Part shown: one piece after another, positions 41,642-50,330 of the stretch
Position numbering within the stretch: position 1 is the first letter of the stretch
Layout: each line of letters starts with the position of its first letter
Source: Nemertoderma westbladi
Taxonomy: Eukaryota > Xenacoelomorpha > Nemertodermatida > Nemertodermatidae
Assembly (NCBI GenBank): GCA_032718475.1
Contig: JAUCBJ010006177.1
Coordinates: 1-50,330 of the forward strand
DNA: 50,330 nt
Reading direction: 5' to 3'
The notes under the pieces: model-generated
The model's database searches: none
The model's input: the letters and a program-made list of their open reading frames with translations, nothing else
Told to the model about the DNA's origin: nothing
Program-made: the position numbers and the translations under genes

Positions 41642-42483
41642 CCCTCCAATCTACAAATATATTACTTTTACATCAGTGGATGAGAGAAATGGCACAAGGC
41701 GTTCTACTATAAAATCTATGGCTGTTAAGCAATAACCCAAAAATTATACGAATATTATTATTCCATGCTGTAAAAATTCTAGAACAATCCTTCTCCAAAA
41801 TTAGTCCGAAACTACACTCCCATAAAAAAGTTGTGAAAATTCTTTGAATATGTGAAATACAGGAAGGAATAAATTACTAAGCTTGCCAGATTTTACGAAG
41901 GCTATTGGATCCAATGGATGAAGTTGCTTCAAGTTCATTGAAGACAATATAACTAACATAAGATTATAAGCAATAGTATCAAGTCCACAGCAAGGGTCAT
42001 AAGATCGTCAAGAGAGGTGATGAATGGTGGTGTATTTACTGACCGGTAACTGAACATAAGAATAATCACCATAGTGATAAACCACCGAATATATAGTAAT
42101 AAATACAATATCAATAACACCTGACCAGTGGGTTCACACCTCTATCTCACTTACGGGTTGCTTTCAGCTATACAGGGACCAATAATAGAGTTTTTGACAA
42201 TCTGCCTATGTACTCCTACAGTACGCAACCTCCACCACGTGATCCTGCACAACCATGGGCCATTTATGCTACCAATAACGGAGTCATTTATCCCATTGAG
42301 TACACTGTATATTATTTGCTCTTGTTCTGTTTGCATACGAACACACCTTACTACTGTACTTAATTACTCACGCCACAATCCGCATACCTCTCAGCAACCT
42401 TTGTTACATCCAAGGTTAAAATCATTCCCACTAATAACGTGGTTTATATATATTTGTCACAACAACACGTCTATGTTCTAGAG
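40370..42483. other. AT-rich spacer, no gene recognised
   Basis: I see no exon or transposon frame. A C tract of about 23 bases lies at about 41609-41631. The stretch at 41185-41345 is rich in ATATTG and CAGTA words. Short frames here have no recognisable motif. Confidence 0.45.
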
Positions 42484-42515
42484 TAGGGTTGGTGCGCGAA
42501 AAAAAATTGTGAAAA

Positions 42516-42700
42516 TTGCTCAATTACATTTTAGCCCAAAATAAATACCTTTTCCCCCAAAACAAATACATTTTAGCCCAAAATAAATACATTTTCCCTC
42601 AAAACAAATACATTTTAGCCCAAATTAAATACATTTTCCCCCAAAACAAATACATTTTTGCCCAAAATAAATACACAATCCCCCAAAATAAATACTACTG
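42516..42700. repeat. Tandem array of about 21-bp units
   Basis: CATTTTAGCCCAAAATAAATA alternates with CATTTTCCCCCAAAACAAATA for about eight units. It reads as a frame of NKYI-type heptapeptides only because of its period. The facing array at 42985 carries the reverse complement type of unit. Confidence 0.9.
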
Positions 42701-42984
42701 CAGCAATAAGGCCTTGCACTTCCTGGAAGTTAGACAAAAACTTCAGTACTGCCGCAATACTGAAACCTAATAACAGAATAAGTAATACAGTAGGACATAA
42801 GCAATAATAGATAGGCAATAGGCCTATAGGTACGAATACTGAAACTGAAGTAGGCCTAATACTGTAGGTACATCGGTACGAAACCAAATAACAGAAAACA
42901 TTGTTCTGAAGGCAATAGGCCTATCGGTTCAAATACTGTAACTGAAGACTGAAGAATGTGAAGAATACCAGGATTTACCAGGAC

Positions 42985-43260
42985 CAGGGTAGAATAATTG
43001 GTTTTGGGGGATGAATAATTGTTTTTGGAGGATGAATAATTGTTTTTTGGGGGAAGAATAATTGTTTTTGGGGGATGAATAATTGTTTATGGGGGGGGGG
43101 GGGGGCGAATAATTGTTTTTGGGGAATCAAATATTGTTTTTGGGGACGAATAATAGTTTTTGGGGGATGAATAATTGTTTTCGGGGGATGAATAATTGTT
43201 TTTGGTGAGAGGGATATTCAATACTGGGGGATGTGAATGGGGGATGTGCTACAAAAAAAT
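42985..43260. repeat. Tandem array of about 21-bp units, opposite orientation
   Basis: Units of GAATAATTGTTTTTGGGGGAT repeat about eleven times, with a longer G run at about 43086. They are the inverted counterpart of the array at 42516-42700. Between the two arrays, about 35 bp (GCAATAGGCCTAT...ACTGAAG) is repeated directly at about 42816 and 42912. Confidence 0.85.
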
Positions 43261-43886
43261 ATATTTGTGGAAAATAATTTATTTTGGTGTGAAATAATCT
43301 AATTTGGGGTGGCAATCAATTAGTGGCGGTTATTTTATACGATTCAAGGTGCCCTGAATCGAATGGCGGGGTGTGTTTTTTGTAAAAACACGAGGAAACG
43401 GTCGAAATGGCGTGTTTAAGTAAGCGCGGGAAGTCAATTTTAAAAATCCGTTGCGATTGGCTGCTACAGATTTGACGTCATTATAAAGTGATCTGCTAAT
43501 TTCTTATCTTGTATTATATGAATGGTGATTTGCTATCCATTCAAATACACATTAACTCTCAATCATTTCAAACGTGGCTTATATAAATTGAAAGCGGAGA
43601 GTCTTTCGCGTCTTTTGAAACTAGGAACATGCAATTAATTAAATTCATGATGGTGAACATTGTTAAAATGCTGTTTCAAGCAGTATTTACAGCAGCAATA
43701 CTGCATTGTAATGTATTGCTGCATTACTGTATTGATTATGGTAAGGCCTACAGATTAGATTTAAAACGTTATAATACCAAGTCGTGTGGTTCCGCGCCTA
43801 AACGGGGGCTTGCGCGACTACGCGGCCAGTCAGGAGGTATGGATGGTTTATACAGTTAATAAGGGGTTTGATGTTTCGGTAGACTA

Positions 43887-44206
43887 CACCATGTCCCCGA
43901 ATATAGTGTCGTAATTCAGTGACACGCCCCCCCCCCCCCCCCTAATTTTTTTACAAATCTTAATGAGATTGCATGAAATTTGAAACAGAGATAGTTTCAC
44001 CTCCCGACCACTGACTGGGTGAGCCAGAATTTTTATTTTTGCTTTCAATCTTTAGCTACATGCGTTTAAAAAAAGTGTCTCCAGCGATATTACACCAGTT
44101 ACACCTGTTTCAAATTTCATGCAATCTTATTACGATTTGTAGAAAAAATAGGGGGGGTGGGGGGGGTGTGTCACTGAATTACGACACTATATTCTGGGAC
44201 ATGGTG
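43887..44206. mobile_element. 320-bp palindromic MITE with TA duplication
   Basis: The arms of about 110 bp are inverted copies. The left arm starts CACCATGTCCCCGAATATAG and includes GTGTCGTAATTCAGTGACAC, a C run and GCATGAAATTTGAAAC. The right arm is the reverse complement and ends GGGACATGGTG. TA dinucleotides at 43885-43886 and 44207-44208 flank it, as for Tc1/mariner-type elements. The C and G runs sit at matching positions in the two arms. Related fragments are at 17655 and 25335. It is nested in the 4-kb TIR element. Confidence 0.85.
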
Positions 44207-44424
44207 TATGATATGTATATTGTTCGTTGGTTAAAATAAATTGTCAAATTAAATATAATATAAAGCTTATGTCGGATAATAACTGCACTAATTGATTCTT
44301 AATGGCTACAAACTGACTGGTAGAAACTAGTTTGCAACTTCACCCTTCTAAATGCTCACACACAACTAGCTAATAATGAGGTTGCAACATATATAGTTAT
44401 ACTCAATATCCATACTAACAGCTA

Positions 44425-45412
44425 GCGTTGTCCATCGAAATTTACAAAATTTTTCGATGGATTTTATGAAATTTTCGATCGATTATCGATGATTTTCGAT
44501 TATTACCAATGTAAAATAATATAAAAAGATTTCAATAATTTATTGGTTACTAATAGAAAAAATTTCTTTGTAAAAAGAAGATAATGTTTAATATTTCAAA
44601 AAATTTGTGCGTGTAACGTGGCACCTTGCTATTTGCTGTTGAGTACGGTTTGATACACGTTCGTGGGGCCATCGCGCAGCACGAGACTCAAATAACCCCT
44701 GAAGATGTAATCCGAATACTTGTTTATATTCACAATACGCCACCATGGGACTGACAGGTGAACTGACTTAGTCTGTTGGTAAGCAAAATTATTAATAAAG
44801 CCTTAATGATCATAGGCCATTTCTACCAAATTTCAAATGGATCTGTTGGTTGGTTCTATCTATAGTTCATAGCTACTTATTTACTTACATGTGTGTGTAC
44901 CAAGGTTGGATTAATTTCATTAATGTTTGACCGACTTATTTCGGTTTTTATCAAATGTGTGAAACTACAGACAGACTGTGTGGTTTTTTTTACCAAACTT
45001 CAGATTTTTTCTAACCTTTTGACGGACTACATAGGTACCAAGTTTGGTTTAATTTTATCATGGAATGACCGACTTATTAGCGATCAAAAATTGGGCCCGA
45101 CGACAGACAACTCGTTAATGGAACCCCTATGCTAAGGCTTCGCTCACTTTGTGGCTCGCCCCACATTAAGATTAATATTAAATGGATTAAAAGATGGATG
45201 CAGATATGAGTATCCTAATATTCTTAGTACCTTTAGTTTTATTACAAAATTTTTACATTACACCCATTTACAGAAACATTAATATTAATGAAAAATTATT
45301 GAAGAATTTTTGTTGTTAAAACTGTTTGATATTCTATATGGTGAAAAATTAATCGAAAATCATTTCGAATTAAAAAAAAATTTCGATCGATTATTATCGA
45401 TCCTACTACCAG
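44425..45412. repeat. TCGAT-rich inverted region, likely another DNA element
   Basis: CGATCGATTATCGATGATTT near 44475 is loosely mirrored by AAAATCATTTCG...CGATCGATTATTATCGAT near 45355-45402. The interior has two related segments at about 44896 and 45033 (GTACCAAG-TT-G-TTAATTT, then GACCGACTTATT) typical of repeated retroelement 3' ends. Boundaries are uncertain. Confidence 0.45.
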
Positions 45413-45892
45413 CTACCTATTGACCCAACTACCACCTTTCCATTCCCGAGATGGCCCAGCGTTTGTGTCAGCTAATTAATGTACAGGTACCAAACCCGGC
45501 CTTCTCTATAGTTACATGGCTATGTTATACATTATTACCTGCACTCCTCGTGTTGTTAAATGGTGAGATTGTTCTCCTTACTTAGTGGTTGATTCGGTGC
45601 TAACCGAATCCACCATTGTTGTTATAGGGTTGCCAATATTGATTTCCCTCCGTGGCCGCTTTATTTATTGCTAAAATTCTCCAGTAGCTTTGGTCGCTAC
45701 GGTAACATAAAATAAAACTAAACTTGTAATAACCAGTCAGCCGTTACTATAATAATTGGTAGTCTGCTACTTGAATATTAACAATGTGTACTGGTCACTG
45801 GTAAACGAAGTAAAGCTGCAATACTCAGATACTGCAATAGGCTGAGTCAAGGCGTCCTTTAGTACGCTAGTTAGTTACGTTAGTACTTTAGT

Positions 45893-45992
45893 AGGGTGAT
45901 AGGGAGTTGTGGCGGTGCAATTTTGTCGATAAGCCGGCACAGCATTCTTAAAAATGCAGCTGCAATGCAGCATGCCGATCCTAGTAGTAGTA
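45893..45992 (+). mobile_element. RTE-like LINE, 100-bp 3' tip (copy J)
   Basis: Only the last DRELWRCNFV codons, the 3' UTR and the GATCCTAGTAGTAGTAG tail are present. GTCCTTTAGTAC occurs just after it (45993-46004) and also upstream (45854-45865), compatible with a partial target duplication, though about 27 bp of other sequence lies between the upstream copy and the element. Confidence 0.85.
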
Positions 45993-46475
45993 GTCCTTTA
46001 GTACTAAAGGGCTTGGGCTGAGTGCTTACATACCGGTCAGGCAATGTGCCTAGTTTGCAATTGTGAACAGCATTTTATCAATCTTCCCCATTATGAATTT
46101 AATTTATTGTAGTATCAAAAGATGCGCAAGACTCTCCGCTTTTGATATATAATATATATATGATATTTCGATAATTGATATACTGTAAGTCGCGGGTGAA
46201 ATGATTGACATTTAATGTGTATTTGAATGGATAAAAACTTACCATTTATAGAAACCAAGATAAGAAATTATCAGATAACTTTGTAATGACGTCAAATCTG
46301 AAGCAGCCAATCACAGCCGATTTTAAAAATTTGACTTCCCGCGCTTACTTAGACACGCCATTTCGACTGTTTCCACGTGTTTTTACAAAAACACACCCCG
46401 TCACTCGATTCAGGGCACCTTGTTACCTCTTATTCTATTGTTTCTAGCCCAACCATTTTATCGCGCACCAACCCT

Positions 46476-46787
46476 ATTTGTGCAGTGCATGACAAGCAGA
46501 GCTTTTTTTAATTTTCAGATCACTGATTTTTCATCCTGACAATGCCTCAGGATTTCTTTGCGTACGTTTTTATAATCTATTCTAATTTTGTATAGAAATA
46601 TATTGAGAGAAAGTGAATTAATCAGACCAAGTGTGTTTATTAATAAATATACAGTTGTAGATGATAATTTCAATAGTTACAAATAAATACAAACCGTGAA
46701 CTCATGCAACAGGCAATAATGGTCATCTTTGGTTGTTTATTCATCGTTGTTCCAACCATTTCACAATTTCTTGGGATATCTTTATTT
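46476..46787. other. 3' flank of the minus-strand terminal exon
   Basis: No coding evidence. The stretch just below 46790 would hold the 3' UTR and cleavage site of the exon at 46788-47020. Confidence 0.4.
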
Positions 46788-47020
46788 TTATAAATTGTCG
46801 GTAATTCTCAATCTATTCATTATTTTCAGAAATTTGTCAATTTTCAATGGTTCCAATTTCGGAGCTTTTTTTCGTCGTTGAGAATTTAGGGGGCTTTCCT
46901 TAAGTTTTCGTTCCCAATCTATTAACTGTTCCACTGTGACTAGCTGAAGAAGATCCAACGTACCCGTTCCAACATTAAGTCGCCTCCCATATCGATCAGA
47001 ATACTCAACTATGGGTTTAC
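46788..47020 (-). CDS. Terminal exon of an unrecognised gene
   Basis: The minus strand opens after an ATTTATTTAG acceptor and reads GKPIVEYSDRYGRRLNVGTG, then TLDLLQLVTVEQLIDWERKL, PKLEPLKIDKFLKIMNRLRI and TDNL before a TAA at 46790-46788. An AATAAA polyadenylation signal overlaps just beyond the stop. It is 233 bp in phase 1. Good codon flow, a matching acceptor and a poly(A) signal argue for a real last exon. The protein is basic with two helical stretches, and I do not recognise the family. The other exons must lie to the right, possibly outside the window. A transposon origin cannot be excluded. Confidence 0.55.
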
Positions 47021-48834
47021 CTAAATAAATAAATTTGTTCTGAAAGAACGATTTAATATATTAATTAAAAAATTAAAAAATAATATGAAAGGTAATTTAA
47101 TTTGGATGGTTTGGATTACGACTATTTATACTAGAAAGCCAGCAAGCTGGCTGGAATGAGCCCGGGGGAAGAATCCTAGCCAAATCTATTACAAATGAAC
47201 TATGTCAGTCAGCTGTAAGCCTAGTAAGTAGGCCTAAACTAAACAATTGTCTAAACTGTAAGGCGTGAAAGGCGTGAGGCTAGCTGACTTTGTGGATCGT
47301 CCCTCATAATAAAAAATTAAACTTTGCTACCACTAACAAAAATATAATATGAAGCAAATAATTTCATTATCAAGCACGTTTACAAGATATAAGATTACCG
47401 AATATTTATGAAAAAATGCCCATGATGCACAACCAGGACACCGAGCGAGTGATGACCCTGAACCCACCATAGAACCACCCTATATTATAAATGCAGACTC
47501 CATTTCCATACGAATATGTCAACACCGGCTGCTAAGGCAATCAACCAAATGCTGCATTATAGAACAAAACTAACAATAGAAAGGGGTAGCTATAGTTACT
47601 AAAACTAAAACACAAACAAAGCGCAAATATCCCAGCTGTTCCACATTAGTGTCAGTAGTTCTAGTAAGATAATAATAGTGATAACAGTTTCATTCAATTT
47701 TTTGAATAAATACAAATTATATAATATATTATAGAGCAAATGTATAAACAAAAACTCAACTAATATTATGAAAATTGAAGGTCTAAACAATATGAAACAA
47801 AATAATACATTATCAAAGAAAAATTAAATTTTAGCATCACAACAACAACTATATCCAATAAATTTAACAAAGTGAAAAGCCCCCTTTCAATCAGCACCCC
47901 GTCCCAAAAGCAAATCCGCACCAAGACCCAGTCAAGCAGAATAACCTATGGAGATAGATATTCTGACAACACACCCGGTTCTTTTAAATTTGCGTGATTT
48001 GAGTTTTATGCTCGCACGCACCACTATTGAGTTTTATAATATTTGTAAGAAATGTTAAAACTTATATTATGCCAATGTAGTAATGGTATTTTAATTTGCA
48101 CTATTAATGCTTCAGCTAAAAAATGATGCTAATCCTATGTAATAATAAAAATTATAATATTATTTTTAAGAACATTCTACATATATCCTATATAAAATAA
48201 GCAGCCCAAGGATTCGTGGAATAATAATATAATCCTACTGCAGTTGTATATTTTATTATGTTTATTGACAACTCAACTATTTTCTGTCTATACCTGAGAG
48301 CTGATAAGGAAGTGGAGACTCAGCCAGCAGCGCTGCTCCTACAAGGCAAAGGCAGGAAGGAGGGGTGTAGTCAAAGTCAAGAAATTCCGCCGGGATGGAA
48401 TTCTATCTCAGACAGCCCTGCACTCCACCGTTCCTACTCCACAGCTAGCTGCTGCAGCTCAGGCAGGAGTTGTTATTTTACCATTGCTTTTAATTTCGCG
48501 ACAAAATAATGTCAAAAAAACTAAATATATCGAATACCACACATAGAATCAATCTGATATTTTGTAACGCGATTATGAACCACCAAAGCAATGTACTTGC
48601 AAAATTTCATCAAAATCGCCAGGCAGGAAGTGCCTGAACCTAGATAATTATCAGTCAGTCAGTGTTATTTATCCTGTTTTATTTTTAGTTTTTTTTTAAT
48701 GTGTTTTTTTAATTTTTATTATTTAGTGTTATTTTTACAGTAAGTGTCCTGCAGATTTTTACAGTAAGTATCCCGCTGTCGAGCGGGCTCCTAATAAATG
48801 ATAGATAGGGAGTAGCAAAAAAGAGATATAAGTT
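47021..48834. other. Mostly AT-rich spacer; a weak LINE-like patch
   Basis: No exon was recognised in 47021-48240. At 48300-48490 the base composition rises and one plus-strand frame reads KWRLSQQRCSYKAKAGRRGV then VKVKKFRRDGILSQTAL. It is basic and could be the segment before the endonuclease of a LINE, but this is a guess. At about 48772-48787 a perfect CCCGCT-GTCG-AGCGGG hairpin precedes an AATAAA. Confidence 0.4.
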
Positions 48835-49325
48835 AGGAAAGCAAAGGCTTGGGTGGAGTAGCTCTATCAAAAATGGATACCATATTTCGAGCAACAGTGG
48901 AAAGTGTTCTATTATACGGGGGTGAGACCTGGTTACTGACGACATTACTTAAACAATTAATTTATGGATGCCACGCAAGACTACTAAAGGCAACCCTAAA
49001 TATCAGCTGGAGGGAGATGACAAATAAATACTGATCTTTATGGAAAATACCTACCACCTGTATCAACCACCATCCGTGAACGCAGATTAAGATTCAGTGG
49101 GCACTGCTGGAGAAGTAAAGACGAGGTCATACCAGATCAGCTAATTTTCTGGCAACCAACACAAGGAAAGCGTACCCGTGGACGACCGACATACATAGAC
49201 CAACTTGAAAAGGATAGTCGACTTGAGAGAAACGAAATTGCGACAACTACTATATGGAGAATCGGGAAGCCTGGGAGAATATTATTTCCACTGTCCGAGC
49301 TCGCTCGACCTAGTAGTAGTAGTAA
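48835..49325 (+). mobile_element. Second RTE-like LINE family, 3' fragment
   Basis: The frame starts near 48850 with ALSKMDTIFRATVESVLLYG then GETWLLT and LLKATLNISWREMTNK. After a stop, other frames give STTIRERRLRFSGHCWRSKD and QPTQGKRTRGRPTYIDQLEK, then MENREAWENIISTVRAR. The R-RFSGH, GRPTYID-L-KD and REAW order is the RTE-type C-terminus, but the sequence differs clearly from the main family. It too ends in a (TAG)n(TAA)n tail at about 49311-49330. Confidence 0.75.
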
Positions 49326-49334
49326 TAATAATTG

Positions 49335-50269
49335 TGGTGAATTATGTTCAATGGATGTCCTTTAGACATCATAATAAAGATGGGGTGTGGTGACACCACC
49401 TAGTGGCTTCAGAAGTCCAGCTAAGTAAGCACCTAACTGATCTAGACTTTGCTGATGACTTAGGAGTACTCTCAGAATCACCAGAGGAAGCTCAACGGTT
49501 CCTCAGCTCATTAGAACATGCTGCTTCTAGTGTTGGTCTTTTTATTAACACCAAAAAGGACCAAAATGTTGACAGTTAACTTCGACATCGTATTACCATA
49601 ATCTGGCACTGAGGATAGTGTGCTTGAGCAGTCGGATGAATTCTGGTGACTGGGATCATGGATCCGGAAATCAGGTGCAAGACCTTAGAAAACGTAAGGG
49701 GTATGGGCAGGGCATCATTGCATGGCCTGTCGAGAATTAGGAAGTTAAAAAGAATAAGTCAGAATCTTAAGGTTCGATTATTTAGTGTAACAGTAGAACT
49801 AGTAGTCCTTTATGGGGGTCCATGCTAGGTTGCAACTGCTGAAGTCACCAAATCTCTGGATGGCACATTCACAAGAACGGTGCGTCGGGTTCACTGTGGA
49901 AATACAATGAACACATATCAAACGGGAACAATATAATATTGGATGTATTCAATATAGGGCCCCCTGAGATTGTGTCTTGAACAGAATTCCTTCCGCTTCA
50001 CTGGATATTGTTTTCGTGAGTGGACCAGACTGTGTACAATATGGTGCTTTGGCGGCCTCATGAAAAGAATAAGTCATGGTGGACAGCCTATAACATTCTC
50101 GAGACGCCTCTTAAGGAACACTGGCATTGAAGCTGCGGATTATCTCGCGAAAGTCATGGGTGATAGGGAGTTGCAGTGGCGCAAATTTATCGATAAGCGA
50201 GTGTAGAATTCATAATGCACAATCCACCATGCAATCCACAATTGGCATTTACAATGCCGATTGTGGATT
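49335..50269 (+). mobile_element. RTE-like LINE, old diverged copy (copy L)
   Basis: From GTGGTGAATTATGTTCAATG on, it follows the main family from the FIIVVDYVLRM region through TDLDFADDLGVLSESPEEAQ to the terminal GDRELQWRKFIDKRV at 50206. There are many substitutions, frameshifts and a missing stretch near 49380-49420. The 3' end differs from the main family. In place of the GATCC(TAG)n tail there is a near-perfect hairpin at 50233-50269. It represents an older insertion or a sister subfamily. Confidence 0.75.
50233..50269. repeat. 37-nt hairpin at the 3' end of copy L
   Basis: AATCCACAATTGGCATT pairs with AATGCCGATTGTGGATT across a three-base TAC loop, with 16 of 17 base pairs canonical. 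It lies 25 bases after the RT stop codon. Confidence 0.85.
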
Positions 50270-50330
50270 TCATGGTCACACCACCGTTTTGTCAGTAAGC
50301 CAGTTTAGACTATAGAATTGCCACATTCAC

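Larger units (their letters stand above)
42484..46475. mobile_element. Large TIR element, about 4 kb, with TA target and nested insertions
   Basis: The outer ends are inverted: TAGGGTTGGTGCGCGA at 42484 and TCGCGCACCAACCCTA ending at 46475, each including a TA that may be the duplicated target. Farther in, about 270 bp at 43345-43617 is repeated inverted at 46120-46432, sharing GGTGCCCTGAATCGA, GTGTTTTT-GTAAAAACAC, AAGTAAGCGCGGGAAGTCAA and GATTTGACGTCATTA. The left arm is split by the tandem arrays at 42516-43260. The inside holds a 320-bp MITE, a TCGAT-rich inverted region and a tiny RTE tail. No transposase is recognised, so it is non-autonomous or gutted. Confidence 0.75.

Noticed and set aside
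42516-42770. Frame of repeated NKYI-type heptapeptides
   Set aside because: An artefact of the 21-bp tandem array.

Overview
This is a window from an AT-rich animal genome, most likely a marine invertebrate. I cannot place the phylum; a cnidarian or sponge would fit. Introns with GT..AG borders, extracellular-domain exons (PAN/Apple, thrombospondin type 1, F-type lectin), tRNA-derived SINEs and many classes of decayed retroelement rule out a prokaryote. Most of the 50 kb is nested mobile DNA. Only short host exons survive between the insertions, nearly all on the minus strand.

Host genes. Gene 1 (minus, 7190 to 3074) has a signal-peptide/PAN N-terminal exon, a PAN C-terminal exon, a small Cys-rich exon and a TSP1 exon, and their splice phases agree end to end. 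Gene 2 (minus, from 35925) repeats the first two exons. Farther along the same strand lie another phase 1-1 TSP1 exon (26497-26336) and an F-type lectin exon (21555-21314). These could belong to gene 2 or to separate genes. A broken third copy of the PAN exon lies on the plus strand at 17307-17560, inside an inverted duplication of 5.65-6.86 kb. A terminal exon of an unrecognised gene is at 47020-46788 (minus).

Mobile DNA. One RTE-like non-LTR family with a (TAG)n tail supplies at least eleven pieces (7.5-10.5, 11.4-13.2, 19.0-19.6, 22.1-25.0, 26.6-27.0, 31.3-31.7, 32.3-33.7, 45.9 and 49.3-50.2 kb). One has an intact 579-codon reverse transcriptase frame, and another is flanked by a 72-bp direct repeat. 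A second RTE-like family is at 48.8-49.3 kb. Other remnants are several further LINE lineages, a Penelope-like element with RT and GIY-YIG domains (28.2-30.1 kb), two fragments of a hAT-like gene, two SINE families, and several TIR elements including a roughly 4-kb one at 42.5-46.5 kb that holds nested repeats.

The most striking locus is 37.6-40.4 kb. There a GC-rich non-LTR retrotransposon with a restriction-like endonuclease, truncated at its 5' end, sits inside an array of a homogeneous 18-bp satellite, with its poly(A) tail joined directly to the array. This looks like a target-specific element.

All family assignments come from motifs read by eye. No database search was possible.
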